From assembly GCF_000385215.1 (NCBI RefSeq), contig NZ_ARQK01000036.1:1-47288 (forward strand): 47,288 bases of DNA. Reading direction: 5' to 3'. Position numbers and translations under genes: made by a program. The DNA is from Thioalkalivibrio thiocyanoxidans ARh2 (lineage in GTDB: Bacteria > Pseudomonadota > Gammaproteobacteria > Ectothiorhodospirales > Ectothiorhodospiraceae). Below, one piece after another: positions 30,357-41,015 of the stretch. The notes below the pieces were generated by a model. It saw only the letters and a program-made list of their open reading frames with translations, was not told the origin of the DNA and searched no databases. Position 1 is the stretch's first letter. Each line of letters starts with the position of its first letter.

Positions 30357-31637
30357 TCAGGCGGCGTCTGCCACCGGGCTCCGACCGTGCTGGATGTAGT
30401 ATTCGAATTCGTGGCGGAAGTGCTTGACGAAGCTGCGCACCGGCATCGCGGCGGCATCACCCAGGGCGCAGATGGTATGCCCCTCGATCTTGCTGGCCAC
30501 ATCGTCCAGGCGTTCCAGGTCCTCGGGGCGACCCTGCCCCTCGACGATGCGGGTCAGCATGCGGTAGAGCCAGCCGGTGCCCTCGCGGCAGGGCGTGCAC
30601 TGGCCGCAGGACTCGGAGAAGTAGAAACGGGAGATGCGCTGCAGGGCCTTGACCATGTCGGCGGTCTCGTCCATCACGATCACCGCGCCGGAGCCCAGCA
30701 TGGAACCGGCCTGGGCGATGGAGTCGAAGTCCATGTTGGCCTTCAGCATCGCGTCGCCCGGGACCACCGGCACCGATGATCCGCCAGGGATCACGGCCTT
30801 GAGCTTCCGCCCGTTCAGCACGCCGCCGGCCATCTCCAGCAGGTCCTTGAACGGCGTGCCCAGCGGGATCTCGTAGTTCCCCGGCTTGTTCACGTGCCCG
30901 GACACGGAAAAGAGTTTCTCGCCACCGGATTTGGGCACGCCCAGATCGGCGAACCATTGCCCGCCGTTGCGGATGATCGCCGGGATCGAAGCCAGCGACT
31001 CGGTATTGTTGATGGTGGTCGGCTTGCCGTAGAGACCGTAGTTGGCCGGGAACGGCGGCTTGAAGCGCGGCTGGCCCTTCTTGCCTTCCAGCGACTCCAG
31101 CAGCGCCGTCTCCTCGCCGCAGATGTAGGCGCCGGCACCCAGCGACGGGTAGAGATCGAAATCGACCCCGGAGCCGAAGATGTCCTTGCCCAGATAACCG
31201 TTCGCGTAGGCTTCGTCCAGCGCGGCCATGAAGCGGGTGTTCACCTCGTCCATGAACTCGCCGCGCATGTAGTTGTAGCCCACCGTCGCACCGATCGCGT
31301 AGCCGGCGATCGCCATGCCCTCGATCAGGGCATGCGGGTTGTACATCAGGATCTCGCGGTCCTTGCAGGTGCCCGGCTCGGATTCGTCCGAGTTGCAGAC
31401 GATGTACTTCTGCCCCGGGGTGTTGCGCGGCATGAAGGACCACTTGAGCCCGGTGGGGAAGCCCGCCCCGCCGCGGCCGCGCAGATTGGAGGCCTTGACC
31501 TCCTCGATCACGTCCTCGGGGGACATCTTGCCCTTGTAGACCTTCTCCAGGGCCTGGTAACCGCCGACGCTCTGGTAGGTCTCGAGCGAGGCCGGATCGT
31601 CCAGGTAGCGGGTCGCAAAGCAGATCTGGTTGGCCAT
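30357..31637 (-). CDS. nuoF: NADH-quinone oxidoreductase subunit F
   Basis: NADH-oxidising subunit with FMN and cluster N3. 426 aa. The NADH/FMN-binding glycine motif [10 protein letters not shown] is at 54-63, a second glycine motif [19 protein letters not shown] at about 168-186, and cluster N3 is held by Cys344, Cys347, Cys350 ([11 protein letters not shown]) and Cys390 ([10 protein letters not shown]). Starts 1 bp after the nuoE stop, so translation is probably coupled and the two make the NADH-dehydrogenase tip. Confidence 0.98.
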   Translation of the reverse strand: MANQICFATRYLDDPASLETYQSVGGYQALEKVYKGKMSPEDVIEEVKASNLRGRGGAGFPTGLKWSFMPRNTPGQKYIVCNSDESEPGTCKDREILMYNPHALIEGMAIAGYAIGATVGYNYMRGEFMDEVNTRFMAALDEAYANGYLGKDIFGSGVDFDLYPSLGAGAYICGEETALLESLEGKKGQPRFKPPFPANYGLYGKPTTINNTESLASIPAIIRNGGQWFADLGVPKSGGEKLFSVSGHVNKPGNYEIPLGTPFKDLLEMAGGVLNGRKLKAVIPGGSSVPVVPGDAMLKANMDFDSIAQAGSMLGSGAVIVMDETADMVKALQRISRFYFSESCGQCTPCREGTGWLYRMLTRIVEGQGRPEDLERLDDVASKIEGHTICALGDAAAMPVRSFVKHFRHEFEYYIQHGRSPVADAA

Positions 31638-31638
31638 G

Positions 31639-32169
31639 CTACTTCTCCAGACCGTCGAGAATCTCGTCCACCTTCTCGGGGGTGAGATTCTCGTAGTAGA
31701 CGTGATCCACCTGCATCATCGGGGCACCACAACAGGCCGCCAGGCACTCCTCTTCCTGCTTCAGGTAGAACTTGCCGTCCGGCGTGCTTTCGCCGAGCTT
31801 GATGCCGAGCCGGTTTTCCAGGTGCTCGATAATCTTGTCCGAACCGCGCAGCATGCAGGAGATGTTGTTGCACACCATGATCGTGTGCTTGCCCACCGGC
31901 TCCAGCGAATACATGGAGTAGAACGAACCGACCTCGTAGACCGCGATCGGCGGCAGATCCAGGTACTCGGCCACGGCGTCCATCTTCTCGGTGGAGAGAT
32001 AGCCGTCCTCGTGCTGTACCGCGCGCAGGGCGGCCAGCACCGCGGAGCGCTTCTGGTCGTCCGGATAGCGCGCCAGCCAGGTATCGATCTCCTCGCGCTC
32101 GTGGTCGCTGAGCTCGACCTTCTTGCCCGCGGGCTTGTGGAAGGCGACGGTTTTCTGTTCGGCAGCCAT
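31639..32169 (-). CDS. nuoE: NADH-quinone oxidoreductase subunit E
   Basis: 24-kDa-type subunit with the [2Fe-2S] cluster N1a. 176 aa. Cluster cysteines are Cys100 and Cys105 (VCNNISC) and Cys142 and Cys146 (CLAAC). The start at 32169 overlaps the nuoD stop by one base (TGATG). The frame stays open upstream inside nuoD, but that part is a shadow of nuoD. Confidence 0.97.
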   Translation of the reverse strand: MAAEQKTVAFHKPAGKKVELSDHEREEIDTWLARYPDDQKRSAVLAALRAVQHEDGYLSTEKMDAVAEYLDLPPIAVYEVGSFYSMYSLEPVGKHTIMVCNNISCMLRGSDKIIEHLENRLGIKLGESTPDGKFYLKQEEECLAACCGAPMMQVDHVYYENLTPEKVDEILDGLEK

Positions 32170-33422
32170 CAGCGGTCGATCTCCCCGAATACGATGTCCT
32201 GGGTCCCGATGATCGCGACCACATCGGCCAGCATGTGGCCGCGCGCCATCTCGTCCAGCGCGGACAGGTGCACAAAGCCCGGCGGACGGACCTTCAGGCG
32301 ATAGGGCTTGTTGGAACCATCCGAGACGAGGTACACGCCGAACTCGCCCTTCGGATGCTCCACCGCGGCATAGGCCTCGCCCTCCGGCAGACACATGCCC
32401 TCGGTGAACAGCTTGAAGTGGTGGATCAGGGCCTCCATGTCGGCCTTCATCTCCTCGCGCTTGGGCGGGGTGATCTTGTGATCCTCCAGCAGCACCGGGC
32501 CCGGGTTCTGGCGCAGCCAGTCCACACACTGGCGGATGATGCGATTGGACTGGCGCATCTCCTCCATGCGGACCAGGTAGCGGTCGTAGCAGTCGCCGTT
32601 GGCACCCACCGGGATATCGAAGTCGAGCCGGTCATAGACCTCGTAGGGCTGCTTCTTGCGCAGGTCCCACTCGATGCCGGAGCCGCGCAGCATCGGGCCG
32701 GTAAAGCCCAGCTGCATGGCGCGTTCGGGATCGACCACGCCGATCCCCACGGTGCGCTGCTTCCAGATGCGGTTGTCGGTCAGCAGGGTCTCGTACTCGT
32801 CCACGCACCCCGGGAAACGCTCGGTAAACGCCTCGATGAAGTCCAGCAGCGAGCCCTGACGAATCCTGTTCAGGTCATCCACGACATCCTGGGACTTCCA
32901 CGAAGACGGCTGGTACTGCGGCATCGTGCCCGGCAGGTCGCGCGCAACCCCACCCGGGCGATAGTAGGTCGCGTGCATACGCGCGCCGGAGACCGCCTCG
33001 TAGCAGTCCATCAGGTCCTCGCGCTCGCGGAAGGCATAAAGGAACACCGCCATCGCGCCGATATCCAGCGCGTGGGCGCCCAGCCACATCAGGTGATTCA
33101 GGATGCGGGTGATCTCGTCGAACATCACCCGGATGTACTGCGCGCGCAGCGGGGCCTCGATCTGGAGCAGCTTTTCCATCGCGAGCACATAGCCGTGCTC
33201 GTTGGCCATCATCGACACGTAGTCGAGGCGGTCCATGTAGCCAATGGACTGGTTGTAGGGCTTGCTCTCGGCGAGCTTTTCGGTACCGCGATGCAGCAGA
33301 CCGATATGCGGGTCGGCGCGCTGCACGACCTCGCCGTCCATCTCCAGCACAAGGCGCAGCACGCCATGGGCGGACGGATGCTGCGGCCCGAAGTTCAGGG
33401 TGAAGTTGCGAATCTCAGGCAT
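32169..33422 (-). CDS. nuoD: NADH-quinone oxidoreductase subunit D
   Basis: 49-kDa-type subunit of complex I that lines the quinone site. 417 aa. Begins [23 protein letters not shown], with the conserved His-containing loop (His15 and His19) at the quinone head-group site. [10 protein letters not shown] and [20 protein letters not shown] are family signatures. Unlike in E. coli it is not fused to nuoC; it overlaps nuoC by 8 bp. Confidence 0.98.
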   Translation of the reverse strand: MPEIRNFTLNFGPQHPSAHGVLRLVLEMDGEVVQRADPHIGLLHRGTEKLAESKPYNQSIGYMDRLDYVSMMANEHGYVLAMEKLLQIEAPLRAQYIRVMFDEITRILNHLMWLGAHALDIGAMAVFLYAFREREDLMDCYEAVSGARMHATYYRPGGVARDLPGTMPQYQPSSWKSQDVVDDLNRIRQGSLLDFIEAFTERFPGCVDEYETLLTDNRIWKQRTVGIGVVDPERAMQLGFTGPMLRGSGIEWDLRKKQPYEVYDRLDFDIPVGANGDCYDRYLVRMEEMRQSNRIIRQCVDWLRQNPGPVLLEDHKITPPKREEMKADMEALIHHFKLFTEGMCLPEGEAYAAVEHPKGEFGVYLVSDGSNKPYRLKVRPPGFVHLSALDEMARGHMLADVVAIIGTQDIVFGEIDR

Positions 33423-34134
33423 TCTCGGCTCCTTCGCCCGGCTTCTGGCCCTCGCTGTAGCGATGGTCGTCGCGGATCACCTTGGGCACCAGCACGCGCG
33501 GCTCGATGGTCACCGGCTGGTACACCACGCGCGCCTGCTCGGCGTCGTAGCGCATCTCCACATGACCGACCAGCGGGAAGTCCTTGCGGAACGGATGGCC
33601 GACAAACCCGTAGTCGGTGAGGATGCGGCGCAGGTCCGGATGCCCGGAGAACAGGATCCCGAACAGGTCAAAGGCCTCGCGCTCGAACCAGTTGGCCGAG
33701 GCCCAGACCTCCACCAGCGACTCGACCTCGGGGAATTCGTCATCCGCCAGCCAGGCGCGCATGCGCAGGCGGCGATTGTGCTGGATCGACAGCAGCTGCA
33801 CGGCGACGGTGAAACGCGGACCGTCCCAGAGGCTGTCTTCCGGGGCGTCGTCGAAGGTGAAGCGCCCGGAGGTGGCCGCCTCGACCCCGCGGGAGAAGCC
33901 GGTGTTGGTCGCGGACTCGGTGCCCCACTCGTCCTGGCCGTACTCGAGATAGTCCACGCCACACAGGTCGATCAGGATCTCGAAGCCGAACGCGTCACGC
34001 AGCTTCTCGGCGGCCTCGCGCCAGGACTCCGGCCGGATATCGACCGTGACCTCGTCATAGGCCTCCGTGACCGTCTCCAGGGCGTCGCCCAGTTCCGCCC
34101 GCAGGGCGTCGATCCAGTTGTCTTGTTCAGCCAT
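33415..34134 (-). CDS. nuoC: NADH-quinone oxidoreductase subunit C
   Basis: 30-kDa-type subunit of the complex I connecting module. 239 aa. Signature [20 protein letters not shown] followed by [21 protein letters not shown]. The start at 34134 gives [16 protein letters not shown] and follows nuoB by 17 bp; the longer frame inside nuoB was rejected. Confidence 0.96.
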   Translation of the reverse strand: MAEQDNWIDALRAELGDALETVTEAYDEVTVDIRPESWREAAEKLRDAFGFEILIDLCGVDYLEYGQDEWGTESATNTGFSRGVEAATSGRFTFDDAPEDSLWDGPRFTVAVQLLSIQHNRRLRMRAWLADDEFPEVESLVEVWASANWFEREAFDLFGILFSGHPDLRRILTDYGFVGHPFRKDFPLVGHVEMRYDAEQARVVYQPVTIEPRVLVPKVIRDDHRYSEGQKPGEGAENA

Positions 34135-34151
34135 CTGAAACCCCGGGTGCG

Positions 34152-34628
34152 TCAGCGCGCGATGGTGTTCGTGCGCCGGATCTTGTTCTGCAGCTGGATG
34201 ATGCCGTAGAGCAGTGCCTCGGCCGTGGGCGGACAGCCCGGCACGTAGACATCCACCGGCACGATGCGGTCGCACCCGCGCACCACGGCGTAGGAGTAGT
34301 GGTAGTAGCCGCCGCCATTCGCGCAGGAACCCATCGAGATCACCCAGCGCGGCTCGGGCATCTGGTCGTACACCTTGCGCAGCGCCGGAGCCATCTTGTT
34401 GACCAGCGTGCCGGCGACGATCATCACGTCCGACTGGCGCGGGCTGGGCCGGAAGATGATCCCGAAACGGTCCAGGTCATAGCGCGCAGCACCCGCATGC
34501 ATCATCTCCACCGCGCAACAAGCCAGGCCGAAAGTCATGGGCCACAGGGAGCCTGTACGCGCCCAGTTGATGAGCTTGTCAGCCGAGGTGGTGACGAAGC
34601 CCTTTTCAAGAACGCCTTCTATTCCCAT
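34152..34628 (-). CDS. nuoB: NADH-quinone oxidoreductase subunit B
   Basis: PSST-type subunit that holds cluster N2, the last redox centre before quinone. 158 aa. Cluster ligands are the tandem Cys37 and Cys38 ([11 protein letters not shown]), Cys102 (MGSCANGGG) and Cys132 ([12 protein letters not shown]). The start [19 protein letters not shown] is the standard N-terminus; it overlaps the 3' end of nuoA by 10 bp. Confidence 0.97.
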   Translation of the reverse strand: MGIEGVLEKGFVTTSADKLINWARTGSLWPMTFGLACCAVEMMHAGAARYDLDRFGIIFRPSPRQSDVMIVAGTLVNKMAPALRKVYDQMPEPRWVISMGSCANGGGYYHYSYAVVRGCDRIVPVDVYVPGCPPTAEALLYGIIQLQNKIRRTNTIAR

Positions 34629-34975
34629 TCCAGCGCCCCCTTCTTCCACTCATAAATGAACCCAACGACCAGAATGAGCAAAAACACGGCCATCGCAAGA
34701 AGCCCGAACAGGCCAATGGCATCCAGCGATACCGCCCACGGGAAGAGAAATGCGATCTCGAGATCGAAGATGATGAAGAGGATCGCGACCAGGTAGAAGC
34801 GCACGTCGAACTTCAGCCGCGAGTCCTCGAAGGCCTCGAAGCCGCACTCGTATGGCGAGTTCTTCGCGGCGTCCGGCTTGCGTGGCCCGACGGCCATCCC
34901 GACCACCAGCGGCACGATGCCGATCACGATGCCCACTGCGATGAACAGCAGGATGGGTAGATAACCTTCCAGCAT
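34619..34975 (-). CDS. nuoA: NADH-quinone oxidoreductase subunit A
   Basis: First gene of the complex I operon: a 118-aa membrane subunit with three transmembrane helices. Family motif [20 protein letters not shown] and the acidic [11 protein letters not shown] lie in the middle. The start at 34975 gives [19 protein letters not shown], the usual N-terminus, with GGGAGAGA just upstream. Preceded by a 150-bp untranslated leader and a strong promoter candidate. Confidence 0.95.
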   Translation of the reverse strand: MLEGYLPILLFIAVGIVIGIVPLVVGMAVGPRKPDAAKNSPYECGFEAFEDSRLKFDVRFYLVAILFIIFDLEIAFLFPWAVSLDAIGLFGLLAMAVFLLILVVGFIYEWKKGALEWE

Positions 34976-35125
34976 GTCTCTCTCCCGTACACCGCCCTCG
35001 GGCGGGTCGGTTCGCAGGGTGCCGCGTGGATCCGGCGCGTCCGCGAGCCGTTCTAGCGTTGCTGGTTGAATGCGCCGGCAGGTGGCCACCTCGATGGACG
35101 AGGCCGGGGCGCATACCGGGCACGG

Positions 35126-35155
35126 AGTCTAGGTGAACCGCAAAAACGGTGTCAA
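35126..35155 (-). promoter_or_regulatory. Candidate sigma-70 promoter of the nuo operon
   Basis: On the minus strand a perfect -35 box TTGACA (35150-35155) is followed after 18 bp by TAGACT (35126-35131, 4 of 6). Just upstream (35156-35205) is the most AT-rich stretch of the window, which could serve as an UP element. It lies 150 bp before nuoA and downstream of tRNA-Leu, so the operon probably has its own promoter. Confidence 0.65.
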
Positions 35156-35241
35156 GTGTCTCTTATTTTATAAGTTACTGATTTTTATTTGTTTTGACTC
35201 TCGGCGCCACATTACAGCATGACTCCGAGCGCCGTTAAATA

Positions 35242-35326
35242 TGGTGCAGATGGTGGGACTCGAACCCACACGGCTTTCGCCACTACCCCCTCAAGATAGC
35301 GTGTCTACCAATTCCACCACATCTGC
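35242..35326 (-). tRNA. tRNA-Leu (GAG)
   Basis: An 85-nt class II tRNA with encoded CCA. Acceptor GCAGATG...CATCTGC, D-arm with GGTGGAATTGGTAGAC, anticodon arm CTATC-TTGAGGG-GGTAG giving GAG, long variable arm, T-arm GTGGG-TTCGAGT-CCCAC. It starts 22 bp after the secG stop, the classic secG-leuU position, and is probably co-transcribed with secG. No clear terminator follows. Confidence 0.97.
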
Positions 35327-35348
35327 TTGATTACGAGGCCGCAACGGC

Positions 35349-35729
35349 CTACTCAGGTACGTCGGCCGGGCGATCGGGTGCCGGCCTATCCGCCTCTTCC
35401 TCCGGCGGGACCGTCCCGGGAACCCCTTCCGGGATGTCGCCCTCTTCCTGAAGCTCTTGCGCCTCCAGCTGGTCCATGAGGCTTTCCGCCTGAGGCGTCG
35501 AGGAAGCTAGATAGGCCAGAGTCAGGCTGTTCAGGAAGAACACCACCGCGAGAAAGGCCGTGGAACGGCTCAGGAAATTCGCCGACCCGCGTGCGCCGAA
35601 CACGGTCGCAGACGCGCCACTGCCAAAGGCCGCACCCGCGTCGGCACCCTTGCCATGCTGCATCAGCACAAGGGCGATCAGGGCGATCGAGACCGCCACC
35701 TGAACGACCAGGAGCAACCCGTAGATCAT
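35349..35729 (-). CDS. secG: Preprotein translocase subunit SecG
   Basis: Accessory subunit of the SecYEG protein export channel. 126 aa with two transmembrane helices (about 2-24 and 56-75) joined by the conserved LMQHGKGADAGAAFGSGASATVFG loop. The C-terminal tail is Glu/Pro-rich and acidic. Its start overlaps the tpiA stop by 4 bp (ATGA). tRNA-Leu follows directly, as in other gammaproteobacteria. Confidence 0.96.
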   Translation of the reverse strand: MIYGLLLVVQVAVSIALIALVLMQHGKGADAGAAFGSGASATVFGARGSANFLSRSTAFLAVVFFLNSLTLAYLASSTPQAESLMDQLEAQELQEEGDIPEGVPGTVPPEEEADRPAPDRPADVPE

Positions 35730-36493
35730 GCCGCGACCCGCTCGCCCGCTGCACGGGCGATCGCGGTAAAGGCGTCGGCATCCAGCGAGGCGCCACCGAT
35801 CAGGCCGCCGTCGATGTCTTCCAGCGCCAGCAGACCCGCAGCGTTGTCGGCCTTCATGCTGCCGCCGTAGAGGATGCGCAGATCCGCGGCCACGCGGGGA
35901 TCACGCCCCGCGATGCGGTTGCGGATAAAGGCATGCACTTCCTGCGCCTGCTCGGGCGTGGCAGTCAGACCGGTCCCGATCGCCCAGACCGGCTCGTAGG
36001 CGATCACGGCACGGTCGAAGGCCTCGACGCCGGCCGCATCGAGTACCGCGTCCAGCTGTTCGGACACCACCGACTCGGTGCGTCCGTCCTCGCGATCGTT
36101 CTTCTGCTCGCCCACACACAGGATTGGAGTCAGGCCGGCGGCCTGGGCGGCGATGAACTTGGCCGCCACCCATTCGCTGGTCTCGTTCTGGCGCTCGCGG
36201 CGCTCGGAGTGACCAACGATCACGTAACGGCAGCCCGCCTCGGCCAGCATGGAACCGGCCAGCTCACCGGTATAGGCGCCCTTTTCCTGATCCGAGCAGT
36301 CCTGGGCACCCACCTCGATCACACTGCCCGACAGGGTGTCGGCGATCTCGGCGAGATAGACGGCGGGCGGACACACCGCGACGTCGACGCCCTGCAGGTC
36401 ACCCAGACTACCCTTCAGGGCCGACAGGAGGGCGCGGTTCGCCTCGCGCGAACCGTTCATCTTCCAGTTACCGGCGACCAGCGGCTTGCGCAT
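35726..36493 (-). CDS. tpiA: Triosephosphate isomerase
   Basis: Interconverts dihydroxyacetone phosphate and glyceraldehyde 3-phosphate. 255 aa. Catalytic residues: Lys11 (GNWKMNG), His95 (VGHSERR) and Glu167 (AYEPVWAIGTG); phosphate-binding LYGGSMKADN near the C-terminus. The start at 36493 has AGGAGG 9 nt upstream. The glmM-tpiA-secG order is also known from pseudomonads. A 166-bp gap before it may hold its own promoter, which I could not define. Confidence 0.98.
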   Translation of the reverse strand: MRKPLVAGNWKMNGSREANRALLSALKGSLGDLQGVDVAVCPPAVYLAEIADTLSGSVIEVGAQDCSDQEKGAYTGELAGSMLAEAGCRYVIVGHSERRERQNETSEWVAAKFIAAQAAGLTPILCVGEQKNDREDGRTESVVSEQLDAVLDAAGVEAFDRAVIAYEPVWAIGTGLTATPEQAQEVHAFIRNRIAGRDPRVAADLRILYGGSMKADNAAGLLALEDIDGGLIGGASLDADAFTAIARAAGERVAA

Positions 36494-36659
36494 GCGGATC
36501 TTCCTCCTGCGAGAACGGTCGGATCCGGTCAGATACACGGAGTCCGATCATAATGATTAGAGCGGCGGGATGTTACCGGCGCACCCGGCGCAAATCAACC
36601 GAGCCCGGCACTTGGTCGGGGGGAAGCACGAACGGGCACCGCGCGCCCGATGATCCGGG

Positions 36660-38000
36660 TCAAACGACCGTGCGGATACTGTCGGCGATGCGTTCGGCGG
36701 CCTGGCGGGTAGTGCTCTCGTCCTCGGCCTCCACCATCACACGCACCAGCGGCTCGGTACCCGACGGACGCAGGAGGACACGCCCGTGCACGCCCAGTTC
36801 GGCCTCCACCGCGGCGACCTCGGAACGCACCGCGGGTGCTTCAAGACAGCCATTGGCCTTGCCCGCAAGCGGGACATTCACCAGACACTGCGGCAGCTTC
36901 GGGATCTTCACCGCGAGCTGGGCGAGCGAGCGGCCGGTACGATGCATCAAGTGGGCCACCTGCAACGCCGCGACGATTCCATCGCCCGTGGTCGTATGCT
37001 CCAGGCAGACAATGTGGCCCGACCCTTCACCGCCCAGCATCCAGTCACGCTGACGCAGCTCCTCGAGCACATAGCGGTCCCCCACCTTCGCACGAACAAA
37101 CGGAATGCCCTGCTCACTCAGGGCGTTCTCGAGCCCGAGGTTGGTCATCAACGTGCCGACCACCCCTCCGCGGAGGAGGCCGGACTGCTGGCGATCCAGC
37201 GCGAGGATCCCCAGGATCTGGTCGCCATCAACGATGTTGCCATTCGCATCCGCCAGGATCACCCGGTCGCCGTCGCCGTCCAGGGCAATGCCGAGGTCAG
37301 CTCCGGAGGCCTTTACCTGTTCGGCCATCACCTCGGGGTACAACGCGCCCACACCCGCGTTGATGTTGTAACCATCCGGGCGGGCGCCCAGCACCTCCAC
37401 CTCGGCCCCGAGCTCCTCGAATACCGGCGGGGCCACGTTGTAGGTCGCCCCATGGGCACAATCAACCACCACGCGCAGGCCGCGCAGCTCCGAGCGTGCC
37501 GGAATCGCACTCTTGCAGAACTCGATATAGCGGCCGGCGGCGTCCGCGATGCGCACGGCCTTGCCCAGGTGCTCTCCGTCCACCGAGCGCAGCGGCTCTT
37601 CCAGCCGCGCCTCGATGGCCTCCTCCACCTCATCGGCGAGCTTGTCGCCCTCCGGAGTGAAGAACTTGAAGCCATTATCGTGAAACGGATTGTGCGAAGC
37701 GCTGATCACCACACCGGCCGTCGCGCGGAAGGTGCGTGTGAGGTAGGCGACCGCGGGCGTCGGCATGGGACCCAGCAGGGCCACATCCAGACCCGCCGCC
37801 GACAAGCCGGCCTGCAAGGCCGACTCGAACATGTAACCCGAGACCCGGGTGTCCTTCCCGACAAGCACCGGGCCCTGACGCTGGCATCTCGCGCCCAGTA
37901 CCTCACCCACCGCATAGCCCAGACGCAGCGCGAACTCGGGCGTCATCGGCCAGTCGCCAGTCCGCCCACGAATCCCGTCGGTGCCGAAATAACGCCCCAT
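36660..38000 (-). CDS. glmM: Phosphoglucosamine mutase
   Basis: Converts glucosamine 6-phosphate to glucosamine 1-phosphate for peptidoglycan and lipopolysaccharide synthesis. 446 aa. Begins [20 protein letters not shown]; the phosphoserine Ser102 lies in [13 protein letters not shown], the metal loop is LDGDGDRVI (about 243-251), the sugar loop GEGSGHIV, and the phosphate loop [14 protein letters not shown]. Lies 33 bp before folP on the coding strand order folP-glmM, the conserved arrangement. Confidence 0.98.
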   Translation of the reverse strand: MGRYFGTDGIRGRTGDWPMTPEFALRLGYAVGEVLGARCQRQGPVLVGKDTRVSGYMFESALQAGLSAAGLDVALLGPMPTPAVAYLTRTFRATAGVVISASHNPFHDNGFKFFTPEGDKLADEVEEAIEARLEEPLRSVDGEHLGKAVRIADAAGRYIEFCKSAIPARSELRGLRVVVDCAHGATYNVAPPVFEELGAEVEVLGARPDGYNINAGVGALYPEVMAEQVKASGADLGIALDGDGDRVILADANGNIVDGDQILGILALDRQQSGLLRGGVVGTLMTNLGLENALSEQGIPFVRAKVGDRYVLEELRQRDWMLGGEGSGHIVCLEHTTTGDGIVAALQVAHLMHRTGRSLAQLAVKIPKLPQCLVNVPLAGKANGCLEAPAVRSEVAAVEAELGVHGRVLLRPSGTEPLVRVMVEAEDESTTRQAAERIADSIRTVV

Positions 38001-38033
38001 GCCGCTTGCTTCTCCCTTAACGTCGAATATGAA

Positions 38034-38927
38034 TCACGGCTGGCGGGAGCCCCGCCATGCCTGTGGTGTCAGTGCGAAGTATAGCGCCAGCGCATCCCGC
38101 GTCCCTGCGACATCGTGCACACGCAGGACACGCGCGCCGGCCTGTGCCGCCAGCAGCGCCGCAATCGCGGAACCGGCATCACGTTCCTGTACCGGGCGAT
38201 CACCCAGCAGGGCACCGATCATCGACTTGCGCGACACCCCCACCAGCAGCGGGGACCCGAGGTCGGCCAGCACGGGCAGTGCGTGGAACAGCGCCAGGTT
38301 GTGCTCCAGCGTCTTGCCGAACCCGAAGCCCGGATCCAGCAGCAACTGCTCGCCTGGAACGCCCGCACGCACCAGCGCCTCGCGCCGATCGCGCAAAAAC
38401 TCGCCGACCTCCCGCGCGACATCTTCGTAGTGCGGGGCCTGCTGCATGGACTGCGGCTCCCCCTGCATGTGCATCGCGCACAGGGCCACACCCTTTTCGC
38501 GCGCGGCGGCCACGGCGGCCTCCCAGGCCCCCTCGGCGCGGAACCCGTTGACGTCGTTCAGCAGGGTGGCCCCGGCCGCCACGGCCTCGCGCATCAGTTC
38601 CGGTTTCATCGTGTCCACCGACAACGGCACATCCAGTTCCGTGGACAGGGCCTCGATCACGGGCAACACCCGCCGGCGTTCCTCTTCGAGCGCAACCGGC
38701 TGCGCCCCCGGGCGCGTCGACTCGCCCCCGATATCGATCAGGTCGGCCCCCTGTTCCACCATCGCGCGGGCGTGCGCCAGGGCCTGCTCCACACGGTGAT
38801 ACGACCCACCATCGGAAAACGAGTCCGGGGTGATGTTCAGGATGCCCATGATTCGAGGACGGTCCAGCGCCAGCTGGTGCCCTCCGCAACGCAGGATCGC
38901 GGTCACGCCTTGCGTATCCATGCCCAT
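38034..38927 (-). CDS. folP: Dihydropteroate synthase
   Basis: Folate pathway enzyme joining dihydropterin pyrophosphate to p-aminobenzoate; the sulfonamide target. 297 aa. Signatures RIMGILNITPDSFSDGG, DLIDIGGESTRPGA and PVLADLGSPLLVGVSRKS are present. The start at 38927 (MGMDTQGV) has GGGAG about 9 nt upstream; ATG 38921 is an alternative. The frame is open upstream through the ftsH 3' end, but that part is non-conserved. A terminator hairpin sits 22 bp before this start, so folP-glmM must use read-through or its own promoter. Confidence 0.96.
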   Translation of the reverse strand: MGMDTQGVTAILRCGGHQLALDRPRIMGILNITPDSFSDGGSYHRVEQALAHARAMVEQGADLIDIGGESTRPGAQPVALEEERRRVLPVIEALSTELDVPLSVDTMKPELMREAVAAGATLLNDVNGFRAEGAWEAAVAAAREKGVALCAMHMQGEPQSMQQAPHYEDVAREVGEFLRDRREALVRAGVPGEQLLLDPGFGFGKTLEHNLALFHALPVLADLGSPLLVGVSRKSMIGALLGDRPVQERDAGSAIAALLAAQAGARVLRVHDVAGTRDALALYFALTPQAWRGSRQP

Positions 38928-38948
38928 GTCTTGGTGCTCCCCGCCAAA

Positions 38949-38979
38949 TGAAAAGGCCGCCAGAGAGTCCCTGGCGGCC
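38949..38979 (-). terminator. Intrinsic terminator after ftsH
   Basis: On the minus strand a 9-bp stem GGCCGCCAG/CTGGCGGCC (38971-38979 with 38955-38963, 7-nt loop) is followed by TTTTCATTT. It lies 42 bp after the ftsH stop and only 22 bp before the chosen folP start. Confidence 0.82.
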
Positions 38980-39021
38980 CATGGTGGCCTGTTGCCTGTT
39001 GCCACCCGATTGGTGCGTCGA

Positions 39022-40971
39022 TCAGGACTGCGGAGCAGGTCCGCCGACGACGCCCTTGCTGTCGCCGTCCTCCCGGCCATCGTCGGAGTCGGCGGCGGAC
39101 TCGTCGCTCGCCTGCGCCGACCCACCGGAACCGCTGTCGCTGTCCCAGTCCGCCGGTTCACGCGGCTCGCGGCCGGCCATGATGTCCTCGATTTGCTTGT
39201 CGTCGATGGTCTCGTACCTCATCAACGCCTTGGCCATCGCATGCAACTTGTCGAGATTGTCCAGCAGAATCTGCTTCGCATGCTGGTAGTTGGTGTCGAT
39301 GATCCGGCGCACTTCGGCATCGATCTGCCGCGCGGTCTCGTCAGACATCGGCTTGGACTTGCCCATCTGACCACCCAGGAACGGCTGCCCTTCCTCTTCT
39401 CCGTAATCCAGCGGGCCCAGTTTCTCGGACAGCCCCCACTTGGTCACCATGTTGCGGGCGATCTGGGTGGCACGCTCGATGTCGTTGGAGGCACCGGTGG
39501 TCACTTTCTCGTCGCCGAAGATGATCTCTTCCGCCAGGCGCCCGCCGAACAGGCTCGCCAGCTGGCTCTCCAGCCGAGTCTTGGAGTGGCTGTAGCGGTC
39601 TTCCTCCGGCAGGAACATGGTCACGCCCAGGGCGCGCCCGCGCGGGATGATGCTGACCTTGTACACCGGGTCGTGCTCGGGGACCGTCAGCCCGACGATC
39701 GCATGGCCCGCCTCGTGGTAGGCCGTCAGCTTCTTCTCGTCCTCGGACATCACCATGGACTTGCGCTCGGCGCCCATCATGATCTTGTCCTTGGCGCGCT
39801 CGAAGTCGCTCATGTCGACCAGGCGCTTGCCGGCGCGCGCCGCAAACAGCGCCGCCTCGTTGACCAGGTTCGCAAGATCCGCACCGGAGAACCCCGGCGT
39901 ACCCCGCGCGATCAGATCGGGGCGCACGTCATCCGCCAGCGGCGTCTTTTTCATGTGGACCTTCAGGATCTGCTCGCGGCCCCGCACGTCTGGCGGCGGC
40001 ACCACCACCTGACGGTCAAATCGGCCCGGGCGCAGCAGCGCCGGATCGAGTACATCCGGGCGGTTGGTCGCGGCAATCACGATGATCCCCTCGGTACCCT
40101 CGAAGCCGTCCATCTCGACCAGCAGCTGGTTCAGCGTCTGCTCGCGCTCGTCATGACCACCACCCATGCCGGCGCCACGCTGGCGGCCGACCGCATCGAT
40201 CTCGTCGATGAAGATGATGCAGGGGGCGTGCTTCTTGGCCTCGGAGAACATGTCACGCACTCGCGAGGCACCCACGCCGACGAACATCTCGACGAAGTCG
40301 GAACCGGAGATGCTGAAGAACGGGACCTTGGCCTCGCCGGCGATGGCCTTGGCCAGCAGCGTCTTCCCGGTACCCGGCGAGCCGACCATCAGCACGCCGC
40401 GCGGGATCTGTCCGCCCAGCTTCTGGAACTTGGAGGGGTCACGCAGGAAGTCGACCAGCTCGGAGACCTCGTCCTTCGCCTCGTCGCACCCGGCCACGTC
40501 GCCAAACGTGACCTTGACCTGGTCCTCGGACATCAGCTTGGCCTTGGACTTGCCGAAGGACATCGCCCCACGACCGGCGCCACCGCCACCCTGCATCTGG
40601 CGCATGAAGTAGATCCACACGGCGATCAGCAGCAGCATCGGGAACCAGCTGATCAGAATGCTCATCAGCAACCCGCGCTCGGCATCCTCCTGCGCGTTGA
40701 TCTCCACATTGTTCTGGAGGAGATCCCCGATCAGCCCGGTGTCGTTGGGATTCACGGTGCTGAAACGCTGACCCTCGATGGTCTGACCGCGAATCTTGTC
40801 GCCCTCGATGGTGACGCTGTCGATACGACCGCCCTGTACATCCCGGATGAACTCGGAATAGGTAATACTCCGCACATCCTGCTGCTGTTGCGGGCTGAAG
40901 TTATTGAACACCGACATCAGGACGATCGCGATGACCGCCCAGATGATCAAATTCTTGGCCAGACCGTTCAA
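39022..40971 (-). CDS. ftsH: ATP-dependent zinc metalloprotease FtsH
   Basis: Membrane-anchored AAA protease that removes damaged membrane proteins and regulators such as LpxC and RpoH. 649 aa. Two N-terminal transmembrane helices (about 6-24 and 101-123), AAA domain with Walker A GSPGTGKT (197-204), Walker B IIFIDEID, the second region of homology [20 protein letters not shown], and zinc motif HEAGH (419-423). The C-terminal tail is Ser/Asp/Glu/Gly-rich. The start is TTG with GAGG 7 nt upstream and gives [11 protein letters not shown], the family N-terminus. Confidence 0.97.
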   Translation of the reverse strand: MNGLAKNLIIWAVIAIVLMSVFNNFSPQQQQDVRSITYSEFIRDVQGGRIDSVTIEGDKIRGQTIEGQRFSTVNPNDTGLIGDLLQNNVEINAQEDAERGLLMSILISWFPMLLLIAVWIYFMRQMQGGGGAGRGAMSFGKSKAKLMSEDQVKVTFGDVAGCDEAKDEVSELVDFLRDPSKFQKLGGQIPRGVLMVGSPGTGKTLLAKAIAGEAKVPFFSISGSDFVEMFVGVGASRVRDMFSEAKKHAPCIIFIDEIDAVGRQRGAGMGGGHDEREQTLNQLLVEMDGFEGTEGIIVIAATNRPDVLDPALLRPGRFDRQVVVPPPDVRGREQILKVHMKKTPLADDVRPDLIARGTPGFSGADLANLVNEAALFAARAGKRLVDMSDFERAKDKIMMGAERKSMVMSEDEKKLTAYHEAGHAIVGLTVPEHDPVYKVSIIPRGRALGVTMFLPEEDRYSHSKTRLESQLASLFGGRLAEEIIFGDEKVTTGASNDIERATQIARNMVTKWGLSEKLGPLDYGEEEGQPFLGGQMGKSKPMSDETARQIDAEVRRIIDTNYQHAKQILLDNLDKLHAMAKALMRYETIDDKQIEDIMAGREPREPADWDSDSGSGGSAQASDESAADSDDGREDGDSKGVVGGPAPQS

Positions 40972-41015
40972 AACGACACCTCAAGAAACTATAAGAACGT
41001 GGATTCCTGCGAGCT

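Noticed and set aside
27913-30399. Long plus-strand frame opposite nuoG (over 800 codons)
   Set aside because: Same reason: shadow of a definite gene, low-complexity composition, no motif.
32170-32529. Longer nuoE start inside nuoD
   Set aside because: The added residues are the nuoD region read in another frame; MAAEQKT at 32169 gives the normal NuoE length and a typical one-base overlap.
38928-39161. N-terminal extension of FolP into the ftsH 3' end
   Set aside because: It crosses the terminator hairpin and the ftsH coding end, is low-complexity Arg/Ala/Thr sequence, and a ribosome site fits the 38927 start.
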